Part shown: piece after piece, positions 1-10,200 of the stretch
Layout: each line of letters starts with the position of its first letter
Position numbering within the stretch: the stretch's first letter is position 1
From: Pseudoalteromonas peptidolytica
Lineage (GTDB): Bacteria > Pseudomonadota > Gammaproteobacteria > Enterobacterales > Alteromonadaceae
Assembly: GCF_012641745.1 (NCBI RefSeq)
Contig: NZ_WEHZ01000035.1
Location: 1-48,998 of the forward strand
Length of the DNA: 48,998 nt
Direction of reading: 5' to 3'
Program-made: the position numbers and the translations under genes
Notes under the pieces: generated by a model
Seen by the model: only the letters and a program-made list of their open reading frames with translations
Database searches by the model: none
Told to the model about the DNA's origin: nothing

Positions 1-105
1 CATAGAAGCTTGCATGGAATGATATTAACAGTCTTGGGTGCGCTGATTGCATACAGCCACAAAGAAAAAAAGCCATCAATTTCTATTGATGAACTGATGG
101 CTTAA
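1..105 (+). CDS. 3' end of a probable membrane protein (partial)
   Basis: Frame 1 is open from the first base to a TAA at 103-105, giving 34 residues. They hold a hydrophobic stretch (MILTVLGALIAY) followed by a basic, polar tail (SHKEKKPS...). This looks like the last membrane helix and cytoplasmic tail of an integral membrane protein. The pattern resembles the end of EamA/DMT-type permeases, but the fragment is too short to assign a family. The gene starts outside the window. Confidence 0.5.
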   Translation, partial: HRSLHGMILTVLGALIAYSHKEKKPSISIDELMA

Positions 106-117
106 ACCGATCTCGGG

Positions 118-315
118 TTAATTAAGTGGTCTATTTTGAGGTGAGAAAATCTTGTCGATAACCGCGCTACCGCGTCCTGCTATCGCCAAGGTACCTACAT
201 CCGTGTAGGCAAGGCAAAAACTTTGCTATTTAGTTGTTCTAAATAAGAAGTTTTTAACGCCGTTAGCGTCAGATTTACTCCTTCAAATTGAACGAGTATT
301 AAGTCAAATTGGTAT
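118..315. repeat. Dispersed MITE-like element, long variant (copy A)
   Basis: This stretch matches the 162-bp elements at 16094-16255 (inverted) and 42577-42738 (same orientation) along almost its whole length, ending in AATTGGTAT. It lacks the first ~12 bases (the ATACCAATT end). It carries about 48 extra bases at roughly 163-211, containing the small palindrome CCTACATCCGTGTAGG. There is no coding potential. It lies between the upstream gene end and the terminator of the S46 peptidase gene. Confidence 0.75.
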
Positions 316-332
316 AATTTCACCCAATAACA

Positions 333-363
333 CAAAAATGCCGACCTCTCGGTCGGCATTTTT
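333..363. terminator. Bidirectional Rho-independent terminator
   Basis: A GC stem CCGACC-TCTC-GGTCGG at 341-356 is extended by flanking AAAAATG/CATTTTTT pairing. This gives a run of T on either strand. It sits 30 bases past the stop of the minus-strand S46 peptidase gene, which it should terminate. Confidence 0.8.
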
Positions 364-392
364 TGTGTATCAATACAAATTAAACCTGCAGA

Positions 393-2552
393 CTATTTCA
401 CTATTTTCATTTCATCTAATAGGTTTTGTGCATTGTCGACTTTGTCCATTACCCAAAGCATGTAACGCGAGTCAACGTGAATCGAACGGTTCAGGTTTTT
501 ATCATAATCCCAATCGCCAATAATGCTTTCATAAACACCGTCAAACAATAAACCAACCAGTTCAGCTTTGCCATTTAACGTCGGCGAACCAGAGTTACCA
601 CCCGTTGTGTCAACATTAGAAAGGAAGTTTACCGGTACCGTGTTCATACCACCTGTATATTGGCCATACACTTTATCGCGGATCAACTGCTGCTGTTTTT
701 TAGGTGCATTGAAAGGATCAACATCGGTGTTTTTAGCTAACAGCCCCTCTAGAGAGGTAAACGGTGTAGCAACTAATCCATCTTGAGGTGAGTATCCACC
801 TACTGTGCCGTAGGTAACTCTCAATGTGCTATTAGCATCAGCATAGACAGGCTTATTTTGAGACTTGTTGTAAGCAATGATTGCTTCCATAAGCGCAGGA
901 CGTGCAGCTTGCTGTTTACCGGCTAGCTCTTTTCCTTCATCTTCAATTTGCTTCATCACAGCAAAAATCGCTTTAGCATACTGCATAAATGGATCAGCGC
1001 TTTGATTGAGTTGTTCAAGATCTAAATCTAGCATCCATAGACGAACTTTCTCATCTGCCAACTTAGAGTTTGCATACATTTGATCAAGCAGTGTTTGATG
1101 ATTTGCCTTATCGAAGCCTTCTTCCAGTTGTAGTTGCTTGTCTACCTCTGCAATGCGTTTTTCTTTAGGAAGCGCAGCATACAGCTCCATAAAGTAAAGC
1201 ATAATTGCTTTGTCTACGGTTTCGTCGTAACGACGTGTCATGCGCTCAAGACCTGCTTTGAGCTTTGGCATATCACGTTCTTGATAACCGCGCTCGCGCT
1301 CAGCATCAGGCTTTTGCTTTTCAACGGCAAGACGATATAACTTCCTTGCCGTCGCAATCATTTGTGAGCGGTGAATATACCCCACCATCATATCGCGCAC
1401 ATAGTTTTCTTGTGCTTGTGATACCAGTTGGCTCAGCTCAGTCAACACATCGCCGTATTTTGCTTTGCGCTCAGCATCGGCATTGATCCACGCGATAAGG
1501 TCACGCTCAAATTGTTGCTTAGCACTATACATACTGCCCTTTTTAAAACTCTCAATCATAGAGCCAAAGTTTTTGATGTAATTGTTATAGCTAGCAATCG
1601 TACTTTCATAAGCGATTAATGCTTGAGAGCCTTCTGGCGCGTTCTCTTTGATAAGTTCCACATACTTTGCGTTGTGTTTGCGCACCATTGGATAGACAGT
1701 GTTAAACACAAAATCTACTTCTGAGGCAATACGATAACGATTAGTACGGCCCGGGTAACCGGTTACCATAACAAAGTCGCCTTCTTGCACACCTTTAGCA
1801 CTCACACTTAAGAATGATTCAGGGTTATATGGTACGTTGTCTTTAGAAAACTCAGCAGGTTTGCCATCTTTTCCGACATAAGCACGATAGAATGCAAAAT
1901 CACCAGTATGGCGAGGCCACATCCAGTTATCTATATCACCGCCGTATTTACCAACACCCATCGCTGGCGTGTAGGCTAAGCGTACATCTTTAATCTCAAG
2001 TGATTTAATCAAGTAGTACTCAAGACCACCGTGGAAGGTATAAACATTACAACGATAATTTTCGTCTTGCTCACACTCAGAGACAAGCTGTTTACGTTTA
2101 CTATCGATGGCGTCAAAGCGTGCTTTACCGGTCAAGGAATCAACACCCTCATTGACTTTGTCTGTGACGTTCGAGACTTCTTTCGTTACATAAATACGCG
2201 AACCTGGCGCTGCAGGTAAATCTTCGCTTGGTGTTTTCGCCAAGAAGCCGTTTTCTAAAATATTGTTGTCAGTCGTAGAGTTATATTGAATAGAGCCATA
2301 CGCACAGTGATGGTTAGTAACCACTAAGCCCTTAGGGGAAACAAATGACGCCGTACAGCCGCCAAGGCTGATCACCGCGTTCATAGGAAACTCAGTTAAT
2401 TTAGAAATCGACTTAGGGTCAATCTCAAGTCCTTTAGACTTCAAGATAGACTCTAGCTCAGGTAGTTGATGTGGTTGCCACATGCCTTCATCGGCTGCAA
2501 TGTACTGAGAAAAGGCCAACACCATGGCCGCGGAGATAGCTTTGATACGCAT
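393..2552 (-). CDS. S46 family dipeptidyl-peptidase, DPP7-like
   Basis: 719 aa, the usual size for family S46 (about 700-720). A signal peptide ending near residues 19-20 (AFSQYIAADE) indicates periplasmic export. The chymotrypsin-like fold is marked by the GGCTASFVSPKGLVVTNHHC block with its catalytic His near residues 75-80, and by GGNSGSP with the nucleophile Ser near 655. The family removes dipeptides from the N terminus of peptides. In the segment after the serine the protein reads LLFDGVYES. From recall of the family, Gly at this position goes with DPP7 (hydrophobic P1) and Arg with DPP11 (acidic P1), so DPP7-like specificity is inferred. The start is supported by AGGA seven bases upstream. 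It is a single gene with its own terminator, probably part of nutrient peptide scavenging. Confidence 0.93.
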   Translation of the reverse strand: MRIKAISAAMVLAFSQYIAADEGMWQPHQLPELESILKSKGLEIDPKSISKLTEFPMNAVISLGGCTASFVSPKGLVVTNHHCAYGSIQYNSTTDNNILENGFLAKTPSEDLPAAPGSRIYVTKEVSNVTDKVNEGVDSLTGKARFDAIDSKRKQLVSECEQDENYRCNVYTFHGGLEYYLIKSLEIKDVRLAYTPAMGVGKYGGDIDNWMWPRHTGDFAFYRAYVGKDGKPAEFSKDNVPYNPESFLSVSAKGVQEGDFVMVTGYPGRTNRYRIASEVDFVFNTVYPMVRKHNAKYVELIKENAPEGSQALIAYESTIASYNNYIKNFGSMIESFKKGSMYSAKQQFERDLIAWINADAERKAKYGDVLTELSQLVSQAQENYVRDMMVGYIHRSQMIATARKLYRLAVEKQKPDAERERGYQERDMPKLKAGLERMTRRYDETVDKAIMLYFMELYAALPKEKRIAEVDKQLQLEEGFDKANHQTLLDQMYANSKLADEKVRLWMLDLDLEQLNQSADPFMQYAKAIFAVMKQIEDEGKELAGKQQAARPALMEAIIAYNKSQNKPVYADANSTLRVTYGTVGGYSPQDGLVATPFTSLEGLLAKNTDVDPFNAPKKQQQLIRDKVYGQYTGGMNTVPVNFLSNVDTTGGNSGSPTLNGKAELVGLLFDGVYESIIGDWDYDKNLNRSIHVDSRYMLWVMDKVDNAQNLLDEMKIVK

Positions 2553-2930
2553 ATTCCAATCCTAAATTGTTATATTATTTTAATTACGGTCGGTAATGTG
2601 ACCTAAGATTATGCTAAATAGCAATTTATTTCGATAAAATTTGATAAACCGATGTAAACAAACTCTCTGAACAGATGTTGCTAAATCCAGTTTTTTCTCG
2701 TATCAAATTTCATTGGCAAATCCAGTGGCTTCTCAAGTGCCTTAAATCCACCTGATGCTTTTAAAACTTACTTTTTCTCATTTTAGCAACGCCTAATAAA
2801 GCCAGTACTTTCATCCAAATTTAATGTCTTACCAGACACTAAATGAATGTTTGCATTTACCAAACTTTTTGCATCATTTACCCCTTATAAATGTTAGGAT
2901 CGCCGCAATTGTCAGTAATGAGTCAAATTT
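2553..2930. other. Intergenic region between two divergent genes
   Basis: 378 AT-rich bases separate the divergent S46 peptidase and ybiT genes and must hold both promoters. Three loosely similar AAATCCA-containing stretches occur near 2684-2750. No convincing ORF, RNA gene or strong hairpin was seen. Confidence 0.4.
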
Positions 2931-4526
2931 ATGCTTTCGTGTAACAACATCACTATGCAGTTTGGTGCAAAACCACTGTTTGAGAATATTTCCGTTAAGT
3001 TTGGTGACGGCAACCGCTACGGCCTAATAGGCGCTAACGGATGCGGTAAATCCACCTTTATGAAAATCCTAAGCAAAGAGCTTGAACCAAGTGCAGGTAA
3101 CGTAAACTACGATCCAAACGAGCGTATCGCTAAGCTAAATCAGGATCAATTTGCCTACGAGCAATATACGGTTGTAGACACAGTGATCATGGGTCATAAA
3201 GAGCTGTGGGAAATCAAACAAGAGCGCGATCGCATTTACTCACTACCTGAGATGAGCGAAGAAGACGGTATGCGTGTTGCCGATCTTGAAACGCAATTTG
3301 CTGAAATGGATGGCTATTCCGCTGAAGCAAAAGCCGGTGAATTACTCCTCGGTGTTGGTATTCCAACCGAGCAACATTACGGCCTCATGTCTGAAGTTGC
3401 TCCGGGCTGGAAACTACGTGTGCTACTAGCGCAGGTATTATTTGCAGAGCCAGATATCATGCTCCTAGACGAACCAACCAACAACTTGGATATCTACACC
3501 ATCAAGTGGCTGGAAGATGTATTGAATCAGCGTGATTGTACTATGATCATCATCTCTCACGACCGTCACTTCCTAAACTCAGTGTGTACACACATGGCGG
3601 ATATCGACTACGGTGAGCTGCGTATCTACTCTGGTAATTACGATGAGTACATGTTTGCAGCAACACAAGCTCGCGAGCGTCTGCTTTCAGATAACGCGAA
3701 GAAAAAGGCGCAAATTGCCGAGCTACAACAGTTTGTTTCGCGTTTCTCTGCAAACGCATCAAAAGCAAAACAAGCCACCTCTCGTGCTAAGCAAATTGAT
3801 AAAATTCAGCTGGAAGAAGTTAAAGCGTCAAGCCGTCAAAACCCATTTATTCGCTTTGAGCAAGAAAAGCCGCTATTTCGTAATGCCCTTGAGCTTGAAT
3901 CTTTATCACAAGGTTACGAAGAGACGTTATTCTCAAACTTAAACGCATTGGTTGAAGTTGGTGAAAAGGTTGCGATTATCGGTGAAAACGGCGTGGGTAA
4001 AACCACCCTCCTCAACACCCTTGCCGGCCGTCAAGCGCCACTGTCAGGCGCGTATAAATGGTCAGAAAATGCCAACATAGGTTACTACGCGCAAGATCAC
4101 GCTGACGAATTTGAAAAAGATCTCGACCTTTTCCAATGGATGGAACAGTGGCAACAGCCAGGCGATGATGAGCAAGTCGTACGCGGCTTCCTTGGCCGTA
4201 TGCTGTTTTCTCAAAACGACATCAAAAAGTCCGTTAAGGTGATCTCAGGTGGTGAGCAAGGCCGTATGCTATTTGGCAAAATCATGATGCACAAGCCTAA
4301 TATTCTGCTGATGGATGAGCCAACTAACCACATGGATATGGAGTCTATCGAGTCTCTAAACCTAGCATTAGAGCAGTACGAAGGCACACTATTCTTCGTC
4401 TCGCATGACCGTCAGTTTGTATCTTCTCTTGCTACGCGTATTTGGGAAATCAAAGACGGACAGATCATTGATTTCCAAGGTACTTATGACGAATACCTTG
4501 CGAAAAAAGCAGCCGAAGCACTGTAA
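2931..4526 (+). CDS. ybiT: ABC-F family ATPase YbiT
   Basis: 531 aa, against about 530 for E. coli YbiT, with near-identical stretches such as FENISVKFG, VIMGHKELWE and RFSANASKAKQATSRAKQID. It has two ATP-binding cassettes and no membrane segments. The first cassette has Walker A GANGCGKST near residue 36 and Walker B LLDEPTNNLD. The second has GENGVGKTT near 352, a signature-like SGGEQGRM and LMDEPTNHMD. The charged linker between them (about 245-300) is the ABC-F P-site tRNA-interaction region. ABC-F proteins act on ribosomes, and YbiT is a cytosolic translation factor. The ATG at 2931 fits the family N terminus, although no clear Shine-Dalgarno precedes it. Monocistronic. Confidence 0.97.
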   Translation: MLSCNNITMQFGAKPLFENISVKFGDGNRYGLIGANGCGKSTFMKILSKELEPSAGNVNYDPNERIAKLNQDQFAYEQYTVVDTVIMGHKELWEIKQERDRIYSLPEMSEEDGMRVADLETQFAEMDGYSAEAKAGELLLGVGIPTEQHYGLMSEVAPGWKLRVLLAQVLFAEPDIMLLDEPTNNLDIYTIKWLEDVLNQRDCTMIIISHDRHFLNSVCTHMADIDYGELRIYSGNYDEYMFAATQARERLLSDNAKKKAQIAELQQFVSRFSANASKAKQATSRAKQIDKIQLEEVKASSRQNPFIRFEQEKPLFRNALELESLSQGYEETLFSNLNALVEVGEKVAIIGENGVGKTTLLNTLAGRQAPLSGAYKWSENANIGYYAQDHADEFEKDLDLFQWMEQWQQPGDDEQVVRGFLGRMLFSQNDIKKSVKVISGGEQGRMLFGKIMMHKPNILLMDEPTNHMDMESIESLNLALEQYEGTLFFVSHDRQFVSSLATRIWEIKDGQIIDFQGTYDEYLAKKAAEAL

Positions 4527-4536
4527 ATCTATCCTG

Positions 4537-4561
4537 TTCAGGGTCGCTTACTGGCCCTGAA
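4537..4561 (+). terminator. Hairpin after ybiT, possible weak terminator
   Basis: TTCAGGG (4537-4543) pairs with CCCTGAA (4555-4561), 11 bases after the ybiT stop. No T-run follows, so intrinsic termination is uncertain; the hairpin may only stabilise the 3' end. Confidence 0.4.
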
Positions 4562-4643
4562 CACGCCCCGATACCTTCCTATCATGGTGTATAGTTCTTA
4601 TATATCAAATAAAAGCAGCTGAATTGTTCAATGCTCAAGCATA

Positions 4644-4701
4644 ATACCAATTAGCATCAATGCTTGCTCAAAATAGACCTCTTAATTAGGATAATTGGTA
4701 T
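4644..4701. repeat. Internally deleted MITE-like copy (copy D)
   Basis: 58 bp bounded by ATACCAATT and AATTGGTAT, the same ends as the 162-bp element. Relative to the 16094-16255 copy it keeps about 27 bases of one end and 31 of the other, joined at a CTCA that occurs at both sides of the missing ~104 bases. This looks like a deletion between microhomologies. Confidence 0.7.
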
Positions 4702-4721
4702 CAGTCAGCGAATAGGCTTTA

Positions 4722-4750
4722 TAAAAAATAAGCGCACCGAAGTGCGCTTC
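4722..4750 (-). terminator. Rho-independent terminator of the cyclophilin gene
   Basis: Read on the minus strand, AAGCGCAC-TTCG-GTGCGCTT forms an 8-bp stem with a stable UUCG loop, followed by ATTTTTTAT. It lies about 60 bases beyond the stop of the gene at 4808-5572. Confidence 0.85.
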
Positions 4751-4807
4751 CAAGTTATTAACCTGAGATCAGGTTAACTAGGGACTGTTGTGCAATCGCA
4801 CTCAAAA

Positions 4808-5572
4808 CTATTTCACTCTACGTCTAAAACCCAGCGCAGCTGCAAGTAAGAAAAGACCCGCAAACATCGACCCACCAGAAGAGCCCGAATCTTGATCTGT
4901 TGACGGTTTGTCAGTAACTTGGTCAATCAAGGTATTCGCTTTTTGTGTTAATCCCGCAGCAGAGTTAGGATCGTCATCTAACACTGTAATTGCATTGAGT
5001 GTTACAAAATTAGCAGCACCTGGGTCTGTTTCAGTGTCTTTACACTGCTCATCGGTAAAGTTAACTAACGGCACATTACCACAACGTGGAATTTGAGCGA
5101 TGGCTTCTAGTACTTCCATACCGTCACCAATTACTTGACCAAACACGGTGTAGCCACCATTTTCTACGTCTAAATTACTACTATTATCCTCTAAGTTTAT
5201 AAACCACTGGCTGGTCGCACTATCAGGTTTATAAGCCACCTTAGCCATTGCAATTGTGCCTTTGACATTTGACCACTTAGGTTCATTTTCAACCGCATTA
5301 TAGGTTTCAATCGCATCAAGCGGAACTTTACCTTCATAAGTAAAGCCACCTCCTTGCACGACAAACTCGGGGATCACTCGGTGGATCACAGTATCAGAGT
5401 ATCGTTCGTTGTTTACATACTGCAAAAAGTTTTCAACTGTCTTAGGAGTGCTTTGATCATATAGATTCACTTGAAAACTACCGTGTGAGGTCTGAAACTC
5501 AACAATTGTCGCGTTAGCAGTAACACTTCCTAGCATCGCTGAGGCGAGCAATAGCGTATTTAACTTGAACAT
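4808..5572 (-). CDS. Periplasmic or surface cyclophilin-type peptidyl-prolyl isomerase with GlyGly-CTERM tail
   Basis: 254 aa. Residues 1-22 are a Sec signal peptide (LLLASAMLGSVTANA). Residues ~23-195 are a cyclophilin domain (VEFQTSHGSFQVNLYDQSTP, NFLQYVNNERY, VIHRVIPEFVVQGG, FGQVIGDGMEVL), which isomerises Xaa-Pro bonds. After a low-complexity linker the last ~23 residues read GSSGGSMFAGLFLLAAALGF followed by RRRVK. That is Gly-rich, then one hydrophobic helix, then a basic cluster: the GlyGly-CTERM sorting signature processed by rhombosortase in gammaproteobacteria. The ordinary periplasmic PpiA lacks this tail, so a membrane- or surface-processed enzyme is inferred. Monocistronic with a strong terminator. 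Confidence 0.92.
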   Translation of the reverse strand: MFKLNTLLLASAMLGSVTANATIVEFQTSHGSFQVNLYDQSTPKTVENFLQYVNNERYSDTVIHRVIPEFVVQGGGFTYEGKVPLDAIETYNAVENEPKWSNVKGTIAMAKVAYKPDSATSQWFINLEDNSSNLDVENGGYTVFGQVIGDGMEVLEAIAQIPRCGNVPLVNFTDEQCKDTETDPGAANFVTLNAITVLDDDPNSAAGLTQKANTLIDQVTDKPSTDQDSGSSGGSMFAGLFLLAAALGFRRRVK

Positions 5573-5850
5573 ACTTTTCCACTTAGTTATTTCATATTTA
5601 TTTGCGTCTTAGAATAAAAATTAATTTTTAACGCGGCTAGCAAATCATTGTCGATGGTAACAATTAAAAACATTTACAGACGTAGGTTTACAAAAGCGAC
5701 ACAGCGATAACTAGGTAATTGTGCAGGTTTTAGTCAAAAAAACGTATTTCACCGCATAACTCCTCTGAGTAGACGGTTTATACATGCAACTCTTAACCAT
5801 TTTTTATATGATCCGCCCGATTATAATTCTAAATCCAGGACAACAAGTTT

Positions 5851-7110
5851 ATGAGTAATTCCTCTGAGGCAACGATGGAGATGAACTCCGTCAGTAATAG
5901 CCGCTGGACAAAACATGATACCCACTGGGTATTGAGCTTATTTGGAACCGCTGTTGGAGCAGGTATTTTGTTCCTGCCAATCAATATTGGGATCGGTGGT
6001 TTTTGGCCACTTCTCATTATGACTGCCCTTGCTTTTCCAATGACCTATTTAGCGCACCGAGGGCTCGCTCGCTTTGTGCTTTCTTCAAAGCAAAAAAATG
6101 CTGATTTTACCGATGTAGTCGAAGAACACTTCGGCGCTGGTGCTGGCCGCTTAATTTCCCTACTCTACTTTTTCTCTATTTTCCCTATTTTGCTTATTTA
6201 CGGTGTTGGTCTGACTAACACTGTCGATAGCTTTATTGTCAATCAGCTAGGGTTTGGATCCCCTTCACGTATTTTGCTGTCAGGTTTATTGGTCGCAGGC
6301 ATGATTGCCATTATGCTAGGCGGTGAAAAGCTATTGCTCCGTGCTTTCGCTATTTTGGTTTACCCACTTGTTGGTGTACTTCTGTTTTTGTCACTGTATT
6401 TAGTACCTAACTGGCAAATGCCCGTAGTCAGTACACCAGATGTTGCCAGTTTAACGCAGTTATTGTGGTTATCTGTGCCGATCGTGGTGTTCTCCTTTAG
6501 TCACGCAGCGGCGATCTCAAGCTTTGCTAATGTGCAACGTCGCCATTACAAGAGTGAAGCGGTGCAAAAGTCTGAAGCCATCTTGCGTATCACCTCAATT
6601 ATGTTGATTGTATTTGTCTTGCTGTTTGTATTTTCTTGCGTATTTTCATTAACACCAGAGCAAATGGAAGCTGCAAAAGAATCAAACGTTTCCGTATTGT
6701 CTTACCTAGCCAACGTTTATAACAATCCATTTATTGCTATGCTTGGGCCACTGGTTGCGTTTATTGCCATCACCTCTTCATTCTTAGGTCATTTCTTAGG
6801 TGCTCGTGAGAGCTTCAATGGGCTGGCAACCAAACAAACTAACATGAGTTACAAAGTAGCTGACAAAGCGGGTATCGCATTTATGTTTGTTGCTATCTGG
6901 ATTTGCTCAGTGCTAAACCCAAGTATTCTCGATATGATGGGCGCAATTTCAGGGCCTATCATTGCGATGATCTTGTTTATTATGCCGACTATAGCGGTGT
7001 TTAAAGTCCCTGCGCTACAAAAATACAAAAGCCATATTGGTACCTATTTCGTATTAATTGTGGGCTTATTGGCGGTTTCGGCATTGCTATATAACCTAAG
7101 CTTTGGCTAG
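5851..7110 (+). CDS. sdaC: Serine transporter SdaC (HAAAP family)
   Basis: 419 aa, hydrophobic throughout with about 11 predicted membrane helices. It aligns by eye with E. coli SdaC from end to end: W-x-K-x-DT-x-W near residue 19, GTAVGAGILFLPIN (31-44), AFPMTYLAHRGL, VVEEHFGAGAG, VVFSFSHAAAISSFA, LSYLANVYNNPFIA and GHFLGARESFNG. The family imports L-serine with protons across the inner membrane. Met1 at 5851 begins a hydrophilic N-terminal tail like that of SdaC. No serine deaminase gene is adjacent; the next gene, 130 bases on, is an unrelated helicase. Confidence 0.92.
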   Translation: MSNSSEATMEMNSVSNSRWTKHDTHWVLSLFGTAVGAGILFLPINIGIGGFWPLLIMTALAFPMTYLAHRGLARFVLSSKQKNADFTDVVEEHFGAGAGRLISLLYFFSIFPILLIYGVGLTNTVDSFIVNQLGFGSPSRILLSGLLVAGMIAIMLGGEKLLLRAFAILVYPLVGVLLFLSLYLVPNWQMPVVSTPDVASLTQLLWLSVPIVVFSFSHAAAISSFANVQRRHYKSEAVQKSEAILRITSIMLIVFVLLFVFSCVFSLTPEQMEAAKESNVSVLSYLANVYNNPFIAMLGPLVAFIAITSSFLGHFLGARESFNGLATKQTNMSYKVADKAGIAFMFVAIWICSVLNPSILDMMGAISGPIIAMILFIMPTIAVFKVPALQKYKSHIGTYFVLIVGLLAVSALLYNLSFG

Positions 7111-7141
7111 TCACAGACATACCCAAAATTTTAGTGATATT

Positions 7142-7158
7142 GGGAGGCATCGCCTCCC
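7142..7158 (+). terminator. GC-rich hairpin after sdaC
   Basis: GGGAGGC-ATC-GCCTCCC is a perfect 7-bp stem 32 bases after the sdaC stop. It is not followed by a T-run, so it is a weak or Rho-assisted terminator candidate. Confidence 0.4.
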
Positions 7159-7240
7159 GCTCCAACGCATCACCTCCATGGTAGTTAAGCGCAAATTGTG
7201 GTAGTTTTCAGTGTCTTAAAATGAACACTGCGACTGAACA

Positions 7241-10200
7241 ATGAACTTTGACTTTGTGCCATCCACTAATGAAGAAATTGTAGCCTTAACACATCAGGTA
7301 GATGCGCTACCAGCGCAAGAGCAAACCTTGCTCTGCATTTTGGCCGTCGTTTACAAGCCAGTCTCAGCAATAAAACTCAAACGCCTAATACAGGCTCTTG
7401 TTAGTAAAGAAATTATTCCTAGCACTGAGTTTGAACAAGGAATAAGCCATAGCCAGATCATGAAATGGCGCGCTGACGGTTTAGTCACGTTTAATGAAGA
7501 TGGCGTACAAATCAACCTAAAACTCGCGACCGGTTTAAGTCAAAAAGTCATGGCCGAAGGGCAGTTTTTACCCATACTCAATACTGCCGAAGAATTTATA
7601 CCGGTTCTTAATGCTTATGAATGGGAAAGACAATTTGCTGATGAACAGCGCCTCATTCGCGATTTTTTATTTATAAATCAATTATCAAAAGCACGTGCGC
7701 AACTCGGGTTTAATAAAGACCCACAAGCCGTGTGCTATAAAACCAACCAAGTACTACTGCCACTTTATTTTTATCCGTTCTCGTTGGAGCGATTTAGCAC
7801 CCTCCCCGAAGATTTGCAGTACCAAGCATTTTCAACCTTGCTGTATACCTTAATACAAAGTGGCCAAAGTATTGCCTTTGCGCTAGACACGCTGGAACAG
7901 GTTGAGGCCAAAACACAAAACCCACCATTAACGGCACTATTAGCAGAATACCAACTGTACACATTACAGTTAGATGCCGCACAGAGTATGGTAACTCAAC
8001 ATCACAGCAGCTACGAGTTACAGATACGAGCTGCGATTACTTTTTTGCAGCAAAGTGAAAATGCCGCCTCAGAGTTTACAGCAGCCCTTAAAGCGAAGGA
8101 TAAAATCACCAAGCGTAAAAAGCAGTACTTAGGCAGAACCCTTGGGTTATTTCATAAACTGGCATTACTACAACAAGCTAATAACCAAGATGCCGCGCTT
8201 TTTGAAGTGTTATCACTACAATTAGAGTATGAAAACCAAGACAATAAAGCTCCCTTTTGCAATTATTTTGCCAATAACGTCTTACTCTATTGCAGTGAAA
8301 GCCTCTCGCAAAATAACCCATACAGTAGCGCACATTTAAAGTACTCTGCTTTGAAGCAGTCGCACTATTTTGACTATTACATTGGCCGCTTACTTGACTG
8401 CTTTGCATACTTTTGGTGTAACAAAACCTTAGACGCTACGGCGCTTGAACACCTTGATGATTGCGTGAGCGCATTTGAACAGCTGTCGATGTCGCTTTTT
8501 GCTCAGCTTGCAAAACAACTGCGACTTGCCCAACATGGAGAGTTTCAGCCACTGACAAGTGCTCTCGACATTAACCTCAGTACGCTTGTGGCTAAAAAGT
8601 CACCGTGGGATTTGGCACTTGATAAACTTATCGCATTAAACCCAAGCAGTAACGCCACTCAGGCGGCCGATACGGAATACCGACTGATCTGGCAAATTAG
8701 GCAAGGTCGCTTTGATATTGAATTTTTAGCCAGAGAACAAAAACGGGGAAAAACCGGCTGGGGCAAGGGTAAGCCTTTACCTTGTAAGCAACTTAAACAG
8801 CATCCTGAACGCTTCAGTTACATAAGCCAATCAGATAAAAAACTCATTGAGGCCATCGCATTGCAAGCCAGTTATGGCTACAGCAGCAAGTCTGATTATG
8901 TACTGGCAGGGATCCCAGCTTTAAGAGCTGCGGTTGGCGCAACAAACCTCTATCATGAGGACGACTTAACGCAGCCTATTACCATATCCGAGCAGACCCC
9001 TGAATTACACATTCGTCAGCACGGTGATGAGCTTTTACTTTCAGTGCCAAATCTACCGAGTTATTTTACCCAGCCGCAAAGCTACTCATTTGTCCAGCAT
9101 GACGAACATCAGTATACGTTTATTGTATTTAATCAATCACATATACAAGTCGCTGAAATCATTAGCGAATCAGGGTTAAGCGTACCTGTTAGTGCAAAGC
9201 AAAAAGTACTGTCGAGTATTAAAGCCATTGCTCCTTATCTGAATGTTCAGTCGGATTTAGCCGACATTGACACAGGTCTTGATGTCATTGCAGCGCAGTC
9301 TACCCTCGTTATCAATATTCAACCTTACCATCAAGGTTTAGACTTTCATTGTGTGGTGATGCCGTTTGGTGAAAAAGGCCCTGTTTTCCACCCTGGTCAT
9401 GGTACTGCCACGGTTAGTGCAGAAATCGACGGCAAACGCTTGTCTACCACCCGGGATCTCCTGCTTGAGCAACAAGGGCTTGATGAACTTGACACCCATT
9501 GTCCGTTGTTTTTAGAGATGATTGACAACCGCCTCAGCTTGGCGCAAATGGATGAAGCACTGGAGGTATTGCAAGAGCTTGAAATGGTAGTCAACCAAGA
9601 TCCTTGCCCTATGCAACTCAGGCTAAGGTGGCCAAAAGGTAAAAAAGTCCGCCTCAGTAACAAGCTTGAAAGCCAACATTTGCAACTGGCTATGACCAAG
9701 AAAAACGAATGGTTTGATATCACCGGCGAGCTGCAAGTAAATAATGACCAAGTGATTGAGCTAAAAACACTACTCAAGATGGTTGCTACCAGTAATGGCC
9801 GTTTTATTGCACTGGACAGTGAGCAGGTGGTTGCCCTTTCAAGTGAACTAAAGTCTCAACTTGATAAGCTCAATCATGCCACCGAAGGCGGTAAATTCCA
9901 TCCACTTGCTACGCCTTTGATTGCTGAAGCCACCACCGGCATGCGCATGAAAACCTTACCTGCATGGGAAGAGCAACATGATAAAATGCACCAAGCCGTG
10001 GCGTTAACTGTGCAGCTACCATCAACATTACAGGCCAAGCTTAGAGACTATCAACAAGCAGGATTTGACTGGGCCATGCGACTTGCCCATTGGGGCGCTG
10101 GCGCGTGCCTTGCCGATGACATGGGGCTTGGCAAAACCATCCAAGCACTAGCGATAATATTAGCTCGTGCACATAAAGGGCCTACGTTAATAATTGCTCC

